Positions 1 to 8,429 of a stretch of 50,724 bases of DNA are shown one piece after another. Below the pieces are notes generated by a model. The model saw only the letters and a list, made by a program, of their open reading frames with translations, made no database searches and had not been told where the DNA came from. The translations under genes were made by a program, and so were the position numbers. The number at the start of each line of letters is the position of its first letter. Position 1 is the first letter of the stretch. The stretch comes from Paracoccaceae bacterium (GTDB taxonomy: Bacteria > Pseudomonadota > Alphaproteobacteria > Rhodobacterales > Rhodobacteraceae): contig JASBUI010000031.1 of assembly GCA_030148005.1 (NCBI GenBank), positions 1 through 50,724 on the forward strand. The letters are read 5' to 3'.

Positions 1-150
1 AAGGGAAAGGATCAAGAAACGGACAATGCAACAACGCCGCTTGCAACACCAAAAACAAGCAGCATAATCAATCACACAATCGAGCCAGAGCCTCCAATGC
101 TCAAGCCGCTCTGATGTCCCATATTATATGACGACGGACACGTCGGCCTT

Positions 151-513
151 ATGGCCGGCGTCATTGTCACCGCGATCTTCCTCAGACGCAGCCATGCGTT
201 GATCAAGCGGCTGGACCAACAGATCGGCGCGGTGTCTGGAAACTACGAGAATCAACTTCGTGATCTTTTCGCGGACTGGGAACTTTCACAGTCCGAGAGC
301 GAGATCACCATCTATGCGATGAAGGGCTTTTCCAACGCCGAGATCGCAGAGCTTCGCGGTACATCGACATCGACCGTGAAAAGCCAGATGAACGCCATCT
401 ATCGCAAAACCGGGTTCATGAACCGCCAGCAACTGATCAGCTTCCTTGTCGAGGAATTGATTGCCGGCGTGGATATGTCCGAGCCAAGTTCGGATCTTGC
501 GATCGCCGCCTGA
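151..513 (+). CDS. LuxR-type HTH transcriptional regulator, short or N-truncated
   Basis: A 120-aa protein with a LuxR/GerE-type helix-turn-helix at about residues 44-103, including the recognition stretch NAEIAELRGTSTSTVKSQMN. Residues 1-12 are hydrophobic and are followed by a basic, coiled-coil-like stretch (13-40). This resembles alphaproteobacterial LuxR proteins that carry membrane helices before the HTH, but those usually have a longer N-terminus. The frame is closed by a TGA at 112-114 and no other ATG lies between it and 151, so the gene is either naturally short or has lost its first helix. Role inferred: DNA-binding regulator, target unknown. Bases 1-150 hold no gene I can support. 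Confidence 0.68.
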   Translation: MAGVIVTAIFLRRSHALIKRLDQQIGAVSGNYENQLRDLFADWELSQSESEITIYAMKGFSNAEIAELRGTSTSTVKSQMNAIYRKTGFMNRQQLISFLVEELIAGVDMSEPSSDLAIAA

Positions 514-523
514 GGCCGCGGCC

Positions 524-1144
524 CTAGCCCAGCGCGATGATGACGCCCACGACGATCAGCATTGCGCCGGATACGTTGCCGATCTTTCGAAGGGCCGAGG
601 GGCTGCTGAGCAGGCTTCGCACTTGCCCAAGGAAGGCCGCGAACAAGAGGTTGCCGATCAGCGGCACGGCCATCGACAAAAGGCAGATTGCCAGAATGTC
701 CCAGCCTGTGACGATGCGCAGATCGAAAAATCCCGGAAGAACACCCATGTAAAAGAGAACCGCCTTTGGGTTTGCCAGTATCACGGCAACGCCGGCAACA
801 AAGCCTGCCCACATGCCCGGGCGCGTCAGCCCTTTTTGTGAGGTCAGGTTCCAGTCGCGTTTGCGCAAAAGCTGAACCCCCATCACAAGAAATATGCCTG
901 CCGCGACATAGCGCAGGATCGTCATCAGCCCCGCAACCTCGGAAACCACCCAGGACACACCCAGAATAGCCACCAGTGGCCAGAGGACGTCACCGACGAC
1001 TACGCCAAGCGCAAGCGGCCATGCAGCGTTGAAACCGCCCGAAAGCGAGCGCGCAAGAAGTGCAAGCCACACTGGACCCGGCGTCATGAACAGGATGAAA
1101 AGAGCGCCGGCGTAAAGCGCAAGATCATATGCGGACAGCGTCAT
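524..1144 (-). CDS. LysE/RhtB-family amino-acid exporter
   Basis: A 206-aa integral membrane protein with the LysE/RhtB N-terminal signature, a first helix followed by the MTPGPVWLALLARSLSGG region, and about six hydrophobic segments. A conserved-looking ANPKAVLFYMGVLPGF motif sits at the start of the second half. Family members export amino acids or their analogues using the proton gradient; the substrate cannot be told from sequence. I chose the internal ATG at 1144 (MTLSAYDLAL), which matches usual family N-termini; an ATG five codons upstream (1159) is possible. The gene lies just downstream of recF on the same strand with a 35-bp gap, but a functional link is unlikely. Confidence 0.85.
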   Translation of the reverse strand: MTLSAYDLALYAGALFILFMTPGPVWLALLARSLSGGFNAAWPLALGVVVGDVLWPLVAILGVSWVVSEVAGLMTILRYVAAGIFLVMGVQLLRKRDWNLTSQKGLTRPGMWAGFVAGVAVILANPKAVLFYMGVLPGFFDLRIVTGWDILAICLLSMAVPLIGNLLFAAFLGQVRSLLSSPSALRKIGNVSGAMLIVVGVIIALG

Positions 1145-1179
1145 CGGCTGGCGTTCCAATCCTTCGTTTCTTCCGCACT

Positions 1180-2262
1180 TCAGTGCTGAATCACGGCCGA
1201 AACACCGTTTTCCTCGGTAACGCTTAGATAGGTGGCGCGCGGGCCAAGGGATTCGAACAACTCAACCCCTGTTCCTGTCATCCAGGCCTGGGCGCCAAGC
1301 GCGACAATTTCGTCATAGAGCGCCGATCGCCGGTCGGCGTCAAGGTGGGCGGCGACCTCGTCCAGAAGAAGGATTGGCGGCGCTCCGATGTCTTCGGAAA
1401 GCGCCCGCGCATTGGCAAGGATCAGCGAGATAAGCAGCGCCTTTTGCTCGCCGGTTGAACATTGCCGGGCGGCCACGCCCTTGGCCGAGTAGATCGCCAT
1501 GAGGTCCGTGCGGTGCGGCCCGACCAATGAGCGGCCCGCCTGCATATCGCGGGGGCGCCCGTCGGCCAGCGCGGCGCGAAGCCCTTCGTGGCCCAGCGCA
1601 GGCTCAATCTCAAGATCAGCTACCGGAAAGGCGGTCTGGGCCCCGGCTTGGGCCAGCGCGATGCGCGTCAGCGCCTTGTCGCGGTTTGCTTCGATCGCAG
1701 CGCCGGACAGGGCCATCTGATCTTCCAGAGCGCGATACCACGCATCATCGTGAACATGATCCTTCAAAAGGCGGTTCCGTTCGCGCATGGCCTTTTCATA
1801 GCTCAGGACAGCCTCGGCATGATCGGGCTCAAAGCTCATCGTCATGCGGTCAAGAAACCTGCGCCGACCCTCAGCGCCTTCTAGCCAAAGCCGATCCATG
1901 GCCGGCACCAGCCAAAGAATGCGCGCAATGCGCCCCAGCGCGACCTGGGTGGCGGATTTACCATCTATCCTGACCTGTCTGGGCGATGCCGCTTCGGACC
2001 ATGTTTCCAGCTCATGCTGGTGGCCCATGCTGTCGACCGAGGCCGCAACCTTCCAGCCAAGCGCCTCTGGCTTGCGGGCGATCTCATCTGCCCCTGCGCG
2101 GCGCATTCCGCGCCCCGGTGACAAAAGCGACACTGCTTCAAGGATGTTGGTTTTGCCCGCACCATTGGGCCCGCTGATTGCCAGAGGGCGATCATCCAAA
2201 TCCAGCCGGGCCAGCTTGTGAGAGCGAAAATGCGACAGGGTCAGCCCGGTAATCGCAGGCAT
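1180..2262 (-). CDS. recF: DNA replication/repair protein RecF
   Basis: A 360-aa SMC-like ATPase that loads RecA at gaps in damaged DNA. The Walker A motif GPNGAGKT is at residues 31-38, preceded by the typical N-terminus in which a surface helix reads LSHFRSHK. A signature-like STGEQKALLISLILA lies near residue 270, and Walker B (ILLLDEVAAHLD) with its D-loop is around 297-308. Length matches the family (about 360-370). It follows dnaN on the same strand after a 49-bp gap, giving the classical dnaA-dnaN-recF order. Confidence 0.96.
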   Translation of the reverse strand: MPAITGLTLSHFRSHKLARLDLDDRPLAISGPNGAGKTNILEAVSLLSPGRGMRRAGADEIARKPEALGWKVAASVDSMGHQHELETWSEAASPRQVRIDGKSATQVALGRIARILWLVPAMDRLWLEGAEGRRRFLDRMTMSFEPDHAEAVLSYEKAMRERNRLLKDHVHDDAWYRALEDQMALSGAAIEANRDKALTRIALAQAGAQTAFPVADLEIEPALGHEGLRAALADGRPRDMQAGRSLVGPHRTDLMAIYSAKGVAARQCSTGEQKALLISLILANARALSEDIGAPPILLLDEVAAHLDADRRSALYDEIVALGAQAWMTGTGVELFESLGPRATYLSVTEENGVSAVIQH

Positions 2263-2311
2263 GCCCCTCTCCTTCCATCAAGGGTTGTGTGTGCTGCCAG
2301 AGGCTGGCTGA

Positions 2312-3430
2312 TCACACGCGCATCGGCATGACGACATAGATCGCCGACTGGTCGTTGCCTTCGCGCATCAAGGTCGGGTCGCCGGAAGAGTTGAACATGA
2401 AAACCGCGTTTTCACGATCGACCTGGCTTGCGATCTCAAGAAGGTACTTGGCGTTGAACCCGATCTCGAGCTTTTCGTCGGCATATGCGACGGCAAGCTC
2501 TTCCTCTGCCGCGCCGCTGTCGGGCGCGTTGACCGAAAGCACAAGGCGATCTTCGTCCAGTTGAAGCTTTACCGCCCGCGAGCGTTCGGAAGACACGGTG
2601 GCAACACGATCGACGGCTTGGGCAAAGTCGGCGGCGTCCACTTCCATCTTGCGGGTGTTTCCGGATGGGATGACGCGCGTGTAGTCGGGGAAGGTGCCAT
2701 CGATAACCTTTGAGGTCAGCGTGATCTCGGGCGTGGCAAAGCGCACCTTGGTTTCGGACACCGACACGGCGATCGTCGTCTCGTCATCATCTAGCAACTT
2801 GCGCATCTCACCCACGGTTTTGCGCGGAACGATAACGCCCGGCATATCCTCTGCCCCCGAGGGCAGGTCAGCGTCGATGCGCGCAAGGCGATGTCCGTCT
2901 GTCGCCACGCAGCGCAGTTTCTTGCCGCCGTCGCCATCGGCGACATGCATGTAGACGCCGTTCAGGTAATAGCGCGTCTCTTCGGTCGAGATGGCAAACT
3001 TGGATTTATCGAACAGGCGGCGCAGCACAGGGGCGGGGGCGGAAAAGTTCGAGGTATACTCGGAACTTGCCATGACCGGAAAGTCTTCCTTGGGAAGCGT
3101 TGCCAGCGAAAAGTTTGAGCGTCCTGCTTCGACCGTCAACCGCCCTGAGGCGCCATCATCGGTCAGGGTGACCAAGGCGCCGTCGGGCAGTTTGCGAACA
3201 ATTTCGTGCAAGGTGACAGCGGAAACCGTTGTCGCGCCTGCCTTGGTGACCTGGGCTACGGCCTTGTCCACGACTTCGATATCAAGGTCGGTGGCCCTGA
3301 AACTGACGCTGCTCTGGTCGGCTTCGATCAGCACATTCGCAAGAATCGGAATGGTGTTTCGACGTTCGACCACCGATTGCGCCTGGCCGACAGCCTTCAA
3401 GAGGACGGCCCGTTCGATGCTGATCTTCAT
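2312..3430 (-). CDS. dnaN: DNA polymerase III beta subunit (sliding clamp)
   Basis: A 372-aa beta clamp with the standard N-terminus (MKISIERAVLLKAVGQAQSV) and C-terminus ending in VVMPMRV. The three repeated clamp domains are recognisable, for example LATLPKEDFPVM at the end of domain 1, TDGHRLARIDADLP in domain 2 and the GTFPDYTRVIP stretch near the start of domain 3. The clamp encircles DNA and tethers polymerase III. Length fits the family. It lies 121 bp downstream of dnaA on the same strand. That gap contains a TTGACG hexamer but no convincing -10, so I do not call a separate promoter. Confidence 0.97.
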   Translation of the reverse strand: MKISIERAVLLKAVGQAQSVVERRNTIPILANVLIEADQSSVSFRATDLDIEVVDKAVAQVTKAGATTVSAVTLHEIVRKLPDGALVTLTDDGASGRLTVEAGRSNFSLATLPKEDFPVMASSEYTSNFSAPAPVLRRLFDKSKFAISTEETRYYLNGVYMHVADGDGGKKLRCVATDGHRLARIDADLPSGAEDMPGVIVPRKTVGEMRKLLDDDETTIAVSVSETKVRFATPEITLTSKVIDGTFPDYTRVIPSGNTRKMEVDAADFAQAVDRVATVSSERSRAVKLQLDEDRLVLSVNAPDSGAAEEELAVAYADEKLEIGFNAKYLLEIASQVDRENAVFMFNSSGDPTLMREGNDQSAIYVVMPMRV

Positions 3431-3551
3431 TCACTTCGCTCCCATGAATACCGGGGCGATGAACGTATCCCATTCACCGCCCGGCTCAAGTCTTTTCTGG
3501 ACTGTCGTAAGGATTTAGGGGGCCGTCAAGCCCGGTTGGCCGAATGCGACG

Positions 3552-4910
3552 TTAGGCTTCGAGGCTGCGGCGCAAAAGCTCTAGGTCCTCGGCGATCTGG
3601 TTGTCGATGGATTTAAGCTCTTCTATCCGGCGCACCCCGTGCATGACGGTCGTATGGTCGCGCCCCCCAAAGCGGCGGCCGATTTCAGGCAGCGACCGCG
3701 AGGTCAGCTGTTTGGCAAGGTACATTGCGATCTGGCGGGGCCGGGCAATGGTGCGCATCCGCTTGGGGCCGATCATTTCGGACAGGCGGATGTTGTAGTG
3801 TTCGCTGACGCGGCGCTGAATTTCCTCGACGGTGATCTTGCGGTCAGAGGCGCGCAGGATGTCAGCAAGGCAGTCCTGGGTCAGTTCCAGAGTGATTTCG
3901 CGGCCCACAAGAGAGGCAAAGGCGAAAAGGCGGGTCAGGGCCCCTTCAAGCACACGCACATTGGTCGAGATGCGATGGGCCAGAAACTCAAGAACGCCGG
4001 GGGCCAGTTCAAGGTCGTTGTACTGTTTGCGGTACTGTTCGACCTTCTGCTGCAGAATGCCAAGGCGCAGCTCATAGTCGGTGGGATGCAGATCGACGAC
4101 AAGGCCGCAGGACAGCCGCGATGCGATCCGCTCTTCCAAGTTCTCGATCTCGCCGGGAGCGCGGTCGGCGGAAATGATGATCTGTTTGTTCTGGTCTACG
4201 AGGGCATTGAAGGTGTGAAAGAACTCTTCCTGAGTGCTGCCCTTGCCGGCGATGAACTGAACGTCATCCACCATCAGAACATCGACCGAGCGGAAAAGTT
4301 CCTTGAAATCCATGATCTTACGCTCGCGCAGGGCCTGAACAAAGCGATACATGAACTGTTCTGCCGACAGGTAGACGACGTTCAGTTCGGGGCTTTGGCG
4401 GTGCAGGTCCCAAGCAATGGCGTGCATCAGGTGGGTTTTACCCAAGCCGACGCCGCCATAGAGAAATAGCGGGTTGAAAGTGACGGGGCCACCTTCGGCA
4501 ACCCGGCGCGCGGCGGCATGTGCCAGCTCATTCGGCTTGCCGACCACGAAGCTGTCAAAGGTAAAGCGGGGATCAAGCGGAGCGCCGGGAACCAGGCCCA
4601 GATCGCCCGATGCGGCAGGGGTTTCTGAAGCGGGTGCGGCTTTGGCCGCGGGCTTGCGCGAGGCGCCGGACTTGGGAACCGAGAACTCTACCCGCACAAC
4701 ATCTGCACCGGCGCTTGAAAGGTGCTGTTTGATCTGATCGCCAAAATTCTGAGAAACCCAGTTTCCCATAAAGTTTGTCGGAACCAGAAAGGTCGCCACC
4801 CCGTCATTCAGGCCGGAAAATTCCAGCGGCTCGATCCAGTTCGAATAATTATTCTTTCCTACCGATTTCTGTAAACCCTGCTGAACGCGTCCCCAAGTCT
4901 CTTGCGTCAT
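3552..4910 (-). CDS. dnaA: Chromosomal replication initiator DnaA
   Basis: A 452-aa AAA+ initiator that binds DnaA boxes and melts oriC. Domain I spans about residues 1-75 (MTQETWGRVQ, NNYSNWIEPL). A short Ala/Pro-rich linker follows (80-110). The AAA+ core has Walker A GGVGLGKT at 152-159 and Walker B VLMVDDVQFI with Asp215-Asp216. The C-terminal DNA-binding domain carries the signature GGRDHTTVMHGVRRI. The open frame extends 19 codons upstream (to 4967), but homologous DnaA proteins start near MTQ, and the extension reads as non-conserved, so I place the start at 4910. An ATG at 4925 is the next alternative. Confidence 0.96.
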   Translation of the reverse strand: MTQETWGRVQQGLQKSVGKNNYSNWIEPLEFSGLNDGVATFLVPTNFMGNWVSQNFGDQIKQHLSSAGADVVRVEFSVPKSGASRKPAAKAAPASETPAASGDLGLVPGAPLDPRFTFDSFVVGKPNELAHAAARRVAEGGPVTFNPLFLYGGVGLGKTHLMHAIAWDLHRQSPELNVVYLSAEQFMYRFVQALRERKIMDFKELFRSVDVLMVDDVQFIAGKGSTQEEFFHTFNALVDQNKQIIISADRAPGEIENLEERIASRLSCGLVVDLHPTDYELRLGILQQKVEQYRKQYNDLELAPGVLEFLAHRISTNVRVLEGALTRLFAFASLVGREITLELTQDCLADILRASDRKITVEEIQRRVSEHYNIRLSEMIGPKRMRTIARPRQIAMYLAKQLTSRSLPEIGRRFGGRDHTTVMHGVRRIEELKSIDNQIAEDLELLRRSLEA

Positions 4911-5474
4911 CTGTCCCAGTTCCATTCGTTGCTGCGTCGTTGCGCATCTGCCTATCCGGTATGCCACATGGCATTTTCTCCGGTCATTTTTTTACGGAAC
5001 ACATTGTCACAGCACAAAAAAACGGCGGCCTGAGGTTCAGACCATTCGTTTCAAGTCACCTCTCGCCAGACAACAACGACCTTGGCCGCGGCCCCTACGC
5101 CACAGCGTTTCGTCGTCATTTTGACGAGCCTATGGACATGGAAGAAACCCAGCCCGCCTTTGGCGTTCGCTGCATTCCTACACCTGATTTCCAGTAAGGC
5201 CTCTGCCTGCTGCAAACCTCGGTCTCAGATGACGCTCAGAGGGTCCCGTGGTGGGGCCGAAATGATGACTTTTGGCCGGTGCCAGCAGTTACCAAAATTC
5301 CCTTCGCGCCATCCGCATGTCCCCCCAGACAATGTGAATCGCAAGCACAAGCTAGCAAGCTGTTTGGAGGTCGCGCAACTGATCTTCGAACTTGACTCGG
5401 ACCTTTGTGAAAACGAATCCAGAGCGGGAATCAAAATTGGTTTTTATTAGGCTTGGTTAGCGAAAAACAAAAAA
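4911..5474. other. Intergenic region upstream of dnaA, no supported gene
   Basis: About 560 bp separate the dnaA start from the rpsT terminator. Several open frames exist on both strands (up to about 120 codons) but none resembles a protein family or has a convincing ribosome binding site. The stretch near 4981-5025 is AT-rich with T and A runs. I looked on both strands for the DnaA box TTATCCACA and found no 9-mer with two or fewer mismatches, so there is no direct evidence that this is oriC. One perfect short inverted repeat is annotated separately at 4961-4974. Confidence 0.6.
4961..4974. repeat. Perfect inverted repeat in the dnaA leader
   Basis: ATGCCA-CA-TGGCAT is a perfect 6-bp dyad with a 2-bp spacer, 51-64 bp upstream of the chosen dnaA start. 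The geometry suits a dimeric repressor, but no matching regulator is identified and short dyads also arise by chance. Confidence 0.35.
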
Positions 5475-5495
5475 GGCGCGCCCTTCGGCACGCCC
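5475..5495 (-). terminator. Rho-independent terminator of rpsT, possibly bidirectional
   Basis: On the minus strand GGCGTGCC pairs with GGCGCGCC (one G-T wobble) around a GAAG loop, followed by a run of six T, a G and five more T. It lies 24 bp downstream of the rpsT stop codon. On the plus strand the hairpin is followed by eight T, so it could also stop transcription coming from the left. Confidence 0.9.
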
Positions 5496-5518
5496 ATTTT
5501 TTTTGCACTGCAGCAATG

Positions 5519-5782
5519 TCAGCCGATGGCTTTTACACGAGCCGACAGACGCGAAATTTTCCGTGCCACGGTGTTTTTGTGCAACACACCTTTGGTCACA
5601 CCGCGCATCATCTCGGGCTGAGCAGCCTTGAGCGCGGCGGATGCGTCTTCCTTGCTGCCAGAGGCAATAGCCTCTTCTACGCGGCGCAGGAACGTACGGA
5701 TGCGCGAGCGGCGCGCCTTGTTCACTTCAGTCCGACGCTCGGCCTGACGGGCGCGCTTTTTTGCTTGGGGCGAATTAGCCAT
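5519..5782 (-). CDS. rpsT: 30S ribosomal protein S20
   Basis: An 87-aa basic protein with the S20 N-terminus [17 protein letters not shown] and the conserved C-terminal segment [19 protein letters not shown]. It binds 16S rRNA early in 30S assembly. The frame is open ten codons further upstream, but the ATG at 5782 gives the universal MANS- start. It has its own promoter (5825-5853) and terminator (5475-5495), so it is a single-gene unit between the enoyl-CoA hydratase gene and dnaA. Confidence 0.97.
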   Translation of the reverse strand: MANSPQAKKRARQAERRTEVNKARRSRIRTFLRRVEEAIASGSKEDASAALKAAQPEMMRGVTKGVLHKNTVARKISRLSARVKAIG

Positions 5783-5824
5783 GTTTTCGGGTCCCGATTT
5801 AGGGTCAATCAATCTGAAGTGCGG

Positions 5825-5853
5825 CTTCTAGGCGGCTTGTTGGTCCGAGTCAA
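5825..5853 (-). promoter_or_regulatory. Sigma-70-type promoter of rpsT
   Basis: On the minus strand TTGACT (-35) and TAGAAG (-10) are separated by exactly 17 bp. The predicted transcription start is about 35 bp upstream of the rpsT ATG. This is one of the best housekeeping promoter matches in the window. Confidence 0.75.
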
Positions 5854-5877
5854 CGGTCTATGGCGCAGTTTCTTGCT

Positions 5878-6654
5878 CTATTTGTCGCGGAACTGCGCTT
5901 CGCGCTTTTCAAGAAAGGCCGTCATGCCTTCGGACTGGTCTTCGGAGGCGAAAAGAGAGTGGAAAAGGCGGCGCTCAAACAAAAGCCCCTCGCGTAGCGG
6001 CGTCTCATAGGCGCGATTCACAGCCTCTTTCACGGCCATCGTCGTCAGCATCGATTTCTCGGCGATTTTCTGGGCCGCCGACATGGTTTCTTCCATCAGC
6101 TTCTTGGCCGGCACAACGCGGCTGACCAGACCCGAACTTTCGGCCTCTTGTGCGTCCATGAAGCGGCCTGTCAGATGCATATCCATCGACTTGGACTTAC
6201 CCACAAAGCGCGTCAGCCGCTGGGTGCCGCCCAGACCTGCGATAACGCCAAGGTTGATCTCGGGCTGGCCAAACTTGGCGGTGTCGGCGGCAATGATGAA
6301 GTCGCACATCATCGCAAGCTCACACCCGCCGCCCAGCGCATAGCCAGCGACGGCGGCGATGATCGGCTTGCGGCACAACAAAATTTGCTCTGCTTCATTG
6401 GCAAAGAGGTTCTCTGTAAAGACCTCGACAAAGGTTTTGCCTGCCATTTCCTTGATGTCGGCCCCGGCCGCAAAGGCTTTTTCGGAACCGGTCAGTACAA
6501 CGACACGCACCTTTTCGTTCGCTTCGACCTCGCGCAGCGCTTCCATCAGTTCGGACAGAAGCTTGGCGTTTAGGGCATTCAGGGATTCGGGCCGGTTAAG
6601 GGTAATGACTGCTACGTGGTCTTCGACTTCCAGAATGATCGTTTCATAGGCCAT
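5878..6654 (-). CDS. Enoyl-CoA hydratase
   Basis: A 258-aa crotonase-fold enzyme that hydrates trans-2-enoyl-CoA to 3-hydroxyacyl-CoA in fatty acid or amino acid degradation. The oxyanion-hole segments are [10 protein letters not shown] (61-70) and [14 protein letters not shown] (105-118). Both catalytic glutamates of true hydratases are present: Glu112 in GGGCELA and Glu132 in FGQPEINLG. Length is typical. It is encoded between mutM and rpsT on the same strand. The preferred acyl chain cannot be inferred, although the sequence resembles short-chain hydratases. Confidence 0.93.
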   Translation of the reverse strand: MAYETIILEVEDHVAVITLNRPESLNALNAKLLSELMEALREVEANEKVRVVVLTGSEKAFAAGADIKEMAGKTFVEVFTENLFANEAEQILLCRKPIIAAVAGYALGGGCELAMMCDFIIAADTAKFGQPEINLGVIAGLGGTQRLTRFVGKSKSMDMHLTGRFMDAQEAESSGLVSRVVPAKKLMEETMSAAQKIAEKSMLTTMAVKEAVNRAYETPLREGLLFERRLFHSLFASEDQSEGMTAFLEKREAQFRDK

Positions 6655-6716
6655 GAAAGCCGCCCTTTATCGCTGAAAAGAGCGTTAGGGATACCATTCC
6701 TGCGGCGTCGATCAAG

Positions 6717-7568
6717 CTATCTTTGGCAAGAAGGGCAGTAGAAAGTCGACCGCCCCGATTGAACGATCCGCTTGATTTTACCGCCGCAACCCTCTTTGCC
6801 ACAGGGCTGACCTTCGCGGTCATAGGCCTGAAAACTGTGCTGAAAGTACCCAAGATCGCCGTCCGCCTGCCGGTAGTCTTTCAGCGATGAACCACCCGCC
6901 TCTATCGCCTCGCCCAAGACATCGCGGATGATCGGAACAAGCCGGGCGATGCGGGCGGCAGAGAGCTGACCCGCTTTTCGCGTCGGCGCGATCCCGGCGC
7001 GGTGCAGCACCTCGCAGACATAGATGTTGCCAAGCCCGGCGATGATGCGTTGGTCGAGCAGCGCCGTCTTTATTGGCGTGTTGCGCCCCTTCAGGCGCTC
7101 TACGAGGTAGCTTTGGTCAAAAGCGTTGCCAAGCGGTTCGGGGCCAAGCGGGGCCAAAAGCCAGTGTTCTTCGATCCGGTCGGTTGCAAAAAGGTCCATC
7201 GCGCCAAACCTTCGGGCGTCGTTGAAGGTGACGCGCTGGCCATCTTGCATGTCGAACACGACATGGTCGTGCCTTTCCGGGGCGGGGTGATGGTGATGGA
7301 ACTGCCCCATCGGTTTTCCCGCGATCAGCATTCGACCGGACATGCCAAGGTGAATGATCAATGTCTCGCCCGACGACAGATCGGCCAGAATGTACTTTGA
7401 ACGCCTCCGAAGACGCTCAATCCTTTTGCCGCCCAGACGTTCGGCCATGTTTTCGGGAAACTGCCAGCGCAGATCGGGGCGGCGCACATCGGCGCGTGCG
7501 ATTACCTGTCCTTCCATGGCGGGGACAAGGCCGCGGCGGACGGTTTCGACTTCGGGTAGTTCCGGCAA
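6717..7568 (-). CDS. mutM: Formamidopyrimidine-DNA glycosylase (Fpg/MutM)
   Basis: A 283-aa bifunctional glycosylase/AP lyase that removes 8-oxoguanine. The start is TTG at 7568, giving mature N-terminus [13 protein letters not shown], where Pro2 is the catalytic nucleophile and Glu3 the general acid. A strong Shine-Dalgarno (AAGGAGAGG) lies just upstream of the TTG. The frame is open for another 215 codons upstream, but that extension overlaps ubiE on the other strand and is not MutM-like. The C-terminal zinc finger has Cys-x4-Cys and YCPSCQR. The gene is divergent from ubiE. Confidence 0.96.
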   Translation of the reverse strand: MPELPEVETVRRGLVPAMEGQVIARADVRRPDLRWQFPENMAERLGGKRIERLRRRSKYILADLSSGETLIIHLGMSGRMLIAGKPMGQFHHHHPAPERHDHVVFDMQDGQRVTFNDARRFGAMDLFATDRIEEHWLLAPLGPEPLGNAFDQSYLVERLKGRNTPIKTALLDQRIIAGLGNIYVCEVLHRAGIAPTRKAGQLSAARIARLVPIIRDVLGEAIEAGGSSLKDYRQADGDLGYFQHSFQAYDREGQPCGKEGCGGKIKRIVQSGRSTFYCPSCQR

Positions 7569-7617
7569 TCGCCTCTCCTTCTTGCTTGGGCCCGGCGCCT
7601 TGCGTTCCAGCGCCGCA

Positions 7618-7645
7618 TTGTAACCCGTTGCAGGCGCTCTATAAG
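7618..7645 (+). promoter_or_regulatory. Putative promoter of ubiE-ubiB
   Basis: TTGTAA and TATAAG are separated by 16 bp. The implied transcription start, near 7652, lies after the upstream GTG at 7650 and so favours the ATG at 7677 as the ubiE start. Confidence 0.5.
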
Positions 7646-7676
7646 GAAGGTGAGTACAGCCGATCGGCAAGAGATG

Positions 7677-8429
7677 ATGACCCAAAAAGATCATAAAACC
7701 ACGCATTTCGGGTTTCGGACAGTTTCCGAGGACCAGAAAGCAGGCATGGTTCATGGCGTTTTTACCAATGTCGCCTCTAGCTATGACATCATGAACGATG
7801 TGATGTCGGTCGGCATTCACCGCGTCTGGAAGGATGCGATGATGGATTGGCTGGCACCGCGCAACGGGCAAGAGTTGCTGGATGTGGCGGGCGGCACGGG
7901 CGATATTTCGTTTCGTTTCCTCGCGCGCGCGCCCAAGGCGCATGCCACTGTTCTGGACATGACGGAAAGCATGCTGGTCGAAGGGCGCAAAAGGGCCGAG
8001 GCCGCGCGCATGCCCGAAAGTCTTGACTGGATCGTCGGGGATGCAATGGCCCTGCCCTTTCCCGACAACAGCTTTGACGTCTACACGATCAGCTTTGGGA
8101 TTCGGAACGTCACGCGTATCGCCGACGCCCTGAGCGAGGCCTACAGGGTTTTGCGCCCCGGCGGGCGGCTTATGGTGCTGGAGTTCAGCCAGCTTCCGAA
8201 TGCGGCCCTGCAAAAGGCCTATGACCTTTATTCCTTCAACGTCATCCCGCGCATGGGTCAGGTCATCGCGAACGACCGCGACAGCTATCAGTACCTTGTC
8301 GAATCCATCCGGAAGTTTCCCGATCAGGAAAGCTTTGCCGGGATGATCCGCGACGCGGGCTTTGGACAGGTCAAGTACCGCAACCTAAGCATGGGCATCG
8401 CCGCGCTGCACTCTGGATGGAAGCTGTAG
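7677..8429 (+). CDS. ubiE: Ubiquinone/menaquinone methyltransferase UbiE
   Basis: A 250-aa SAM-dependent C-methyltransferase of ubiquinone synthesis. SAM motif I ([14 protein letters not shown]) is at about residues 66-79. Family signatures include [17 protein letters not shown] near the N-terminus and [24 protein letters not shown] in the middle. An in-frame GTG at 7650 and an ATG at 7674 are alternative starts; 7677 gives the usual 250-aa length and agrees with the promoter. The stop codon abuts the ubiB start, indicating a two-gene operon. Confidence 0.95.
   Translation: MTQKDHKTTHFGFRTVSEDQKAGMVHGVFTNVASSYDIMNDVMSVGIHRVWKDAMMDWLAPRNGQELLDVAGGTGDISFRFLARAPKAHATVLDMTESMLVEGRKRAEAARMPESLDWIVGDAMALPFPDNSFDVYTISFGIRNVTRIADALSEAYRVLRPGGRLMVLEFSQLPNAALQKAYDLYSFNVIPRMGQVIANDRDSYQYLVESIRKFPDQESFAGMIRDAGFGQVKYRNLSMGIAALHSGWKL

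Noticed and set aside
12..65. A 17-codon hydrophobic minus-strand frame at the left edge
   Set aside because: Too short and without a ribosome binding site; may be part of something cut by the window edge.
3639..4469. A 276-codon plus-strand frame opposite dnaA
   Set aside because: Antisense shadow of dnaA; composition is repetitive and shows no domain.
5225..5434. A 69-codon minus-strand frame in the same gap
   Set aside because: Overlaps the plus-strand frame, and neither has supporting evidence.
5082..5450. A 122-codon plus-strand frame in the dnaA-rpsT gap
   Set aside because: No Shine-Dalgarno, low-quality composition and no family resemblance; treated as chance in a non-coding gap.
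4911..5474. A possible oriC upstream of dnaA
   Set aside because: No DnaA box with two or fewer mismatches was found on either strand.
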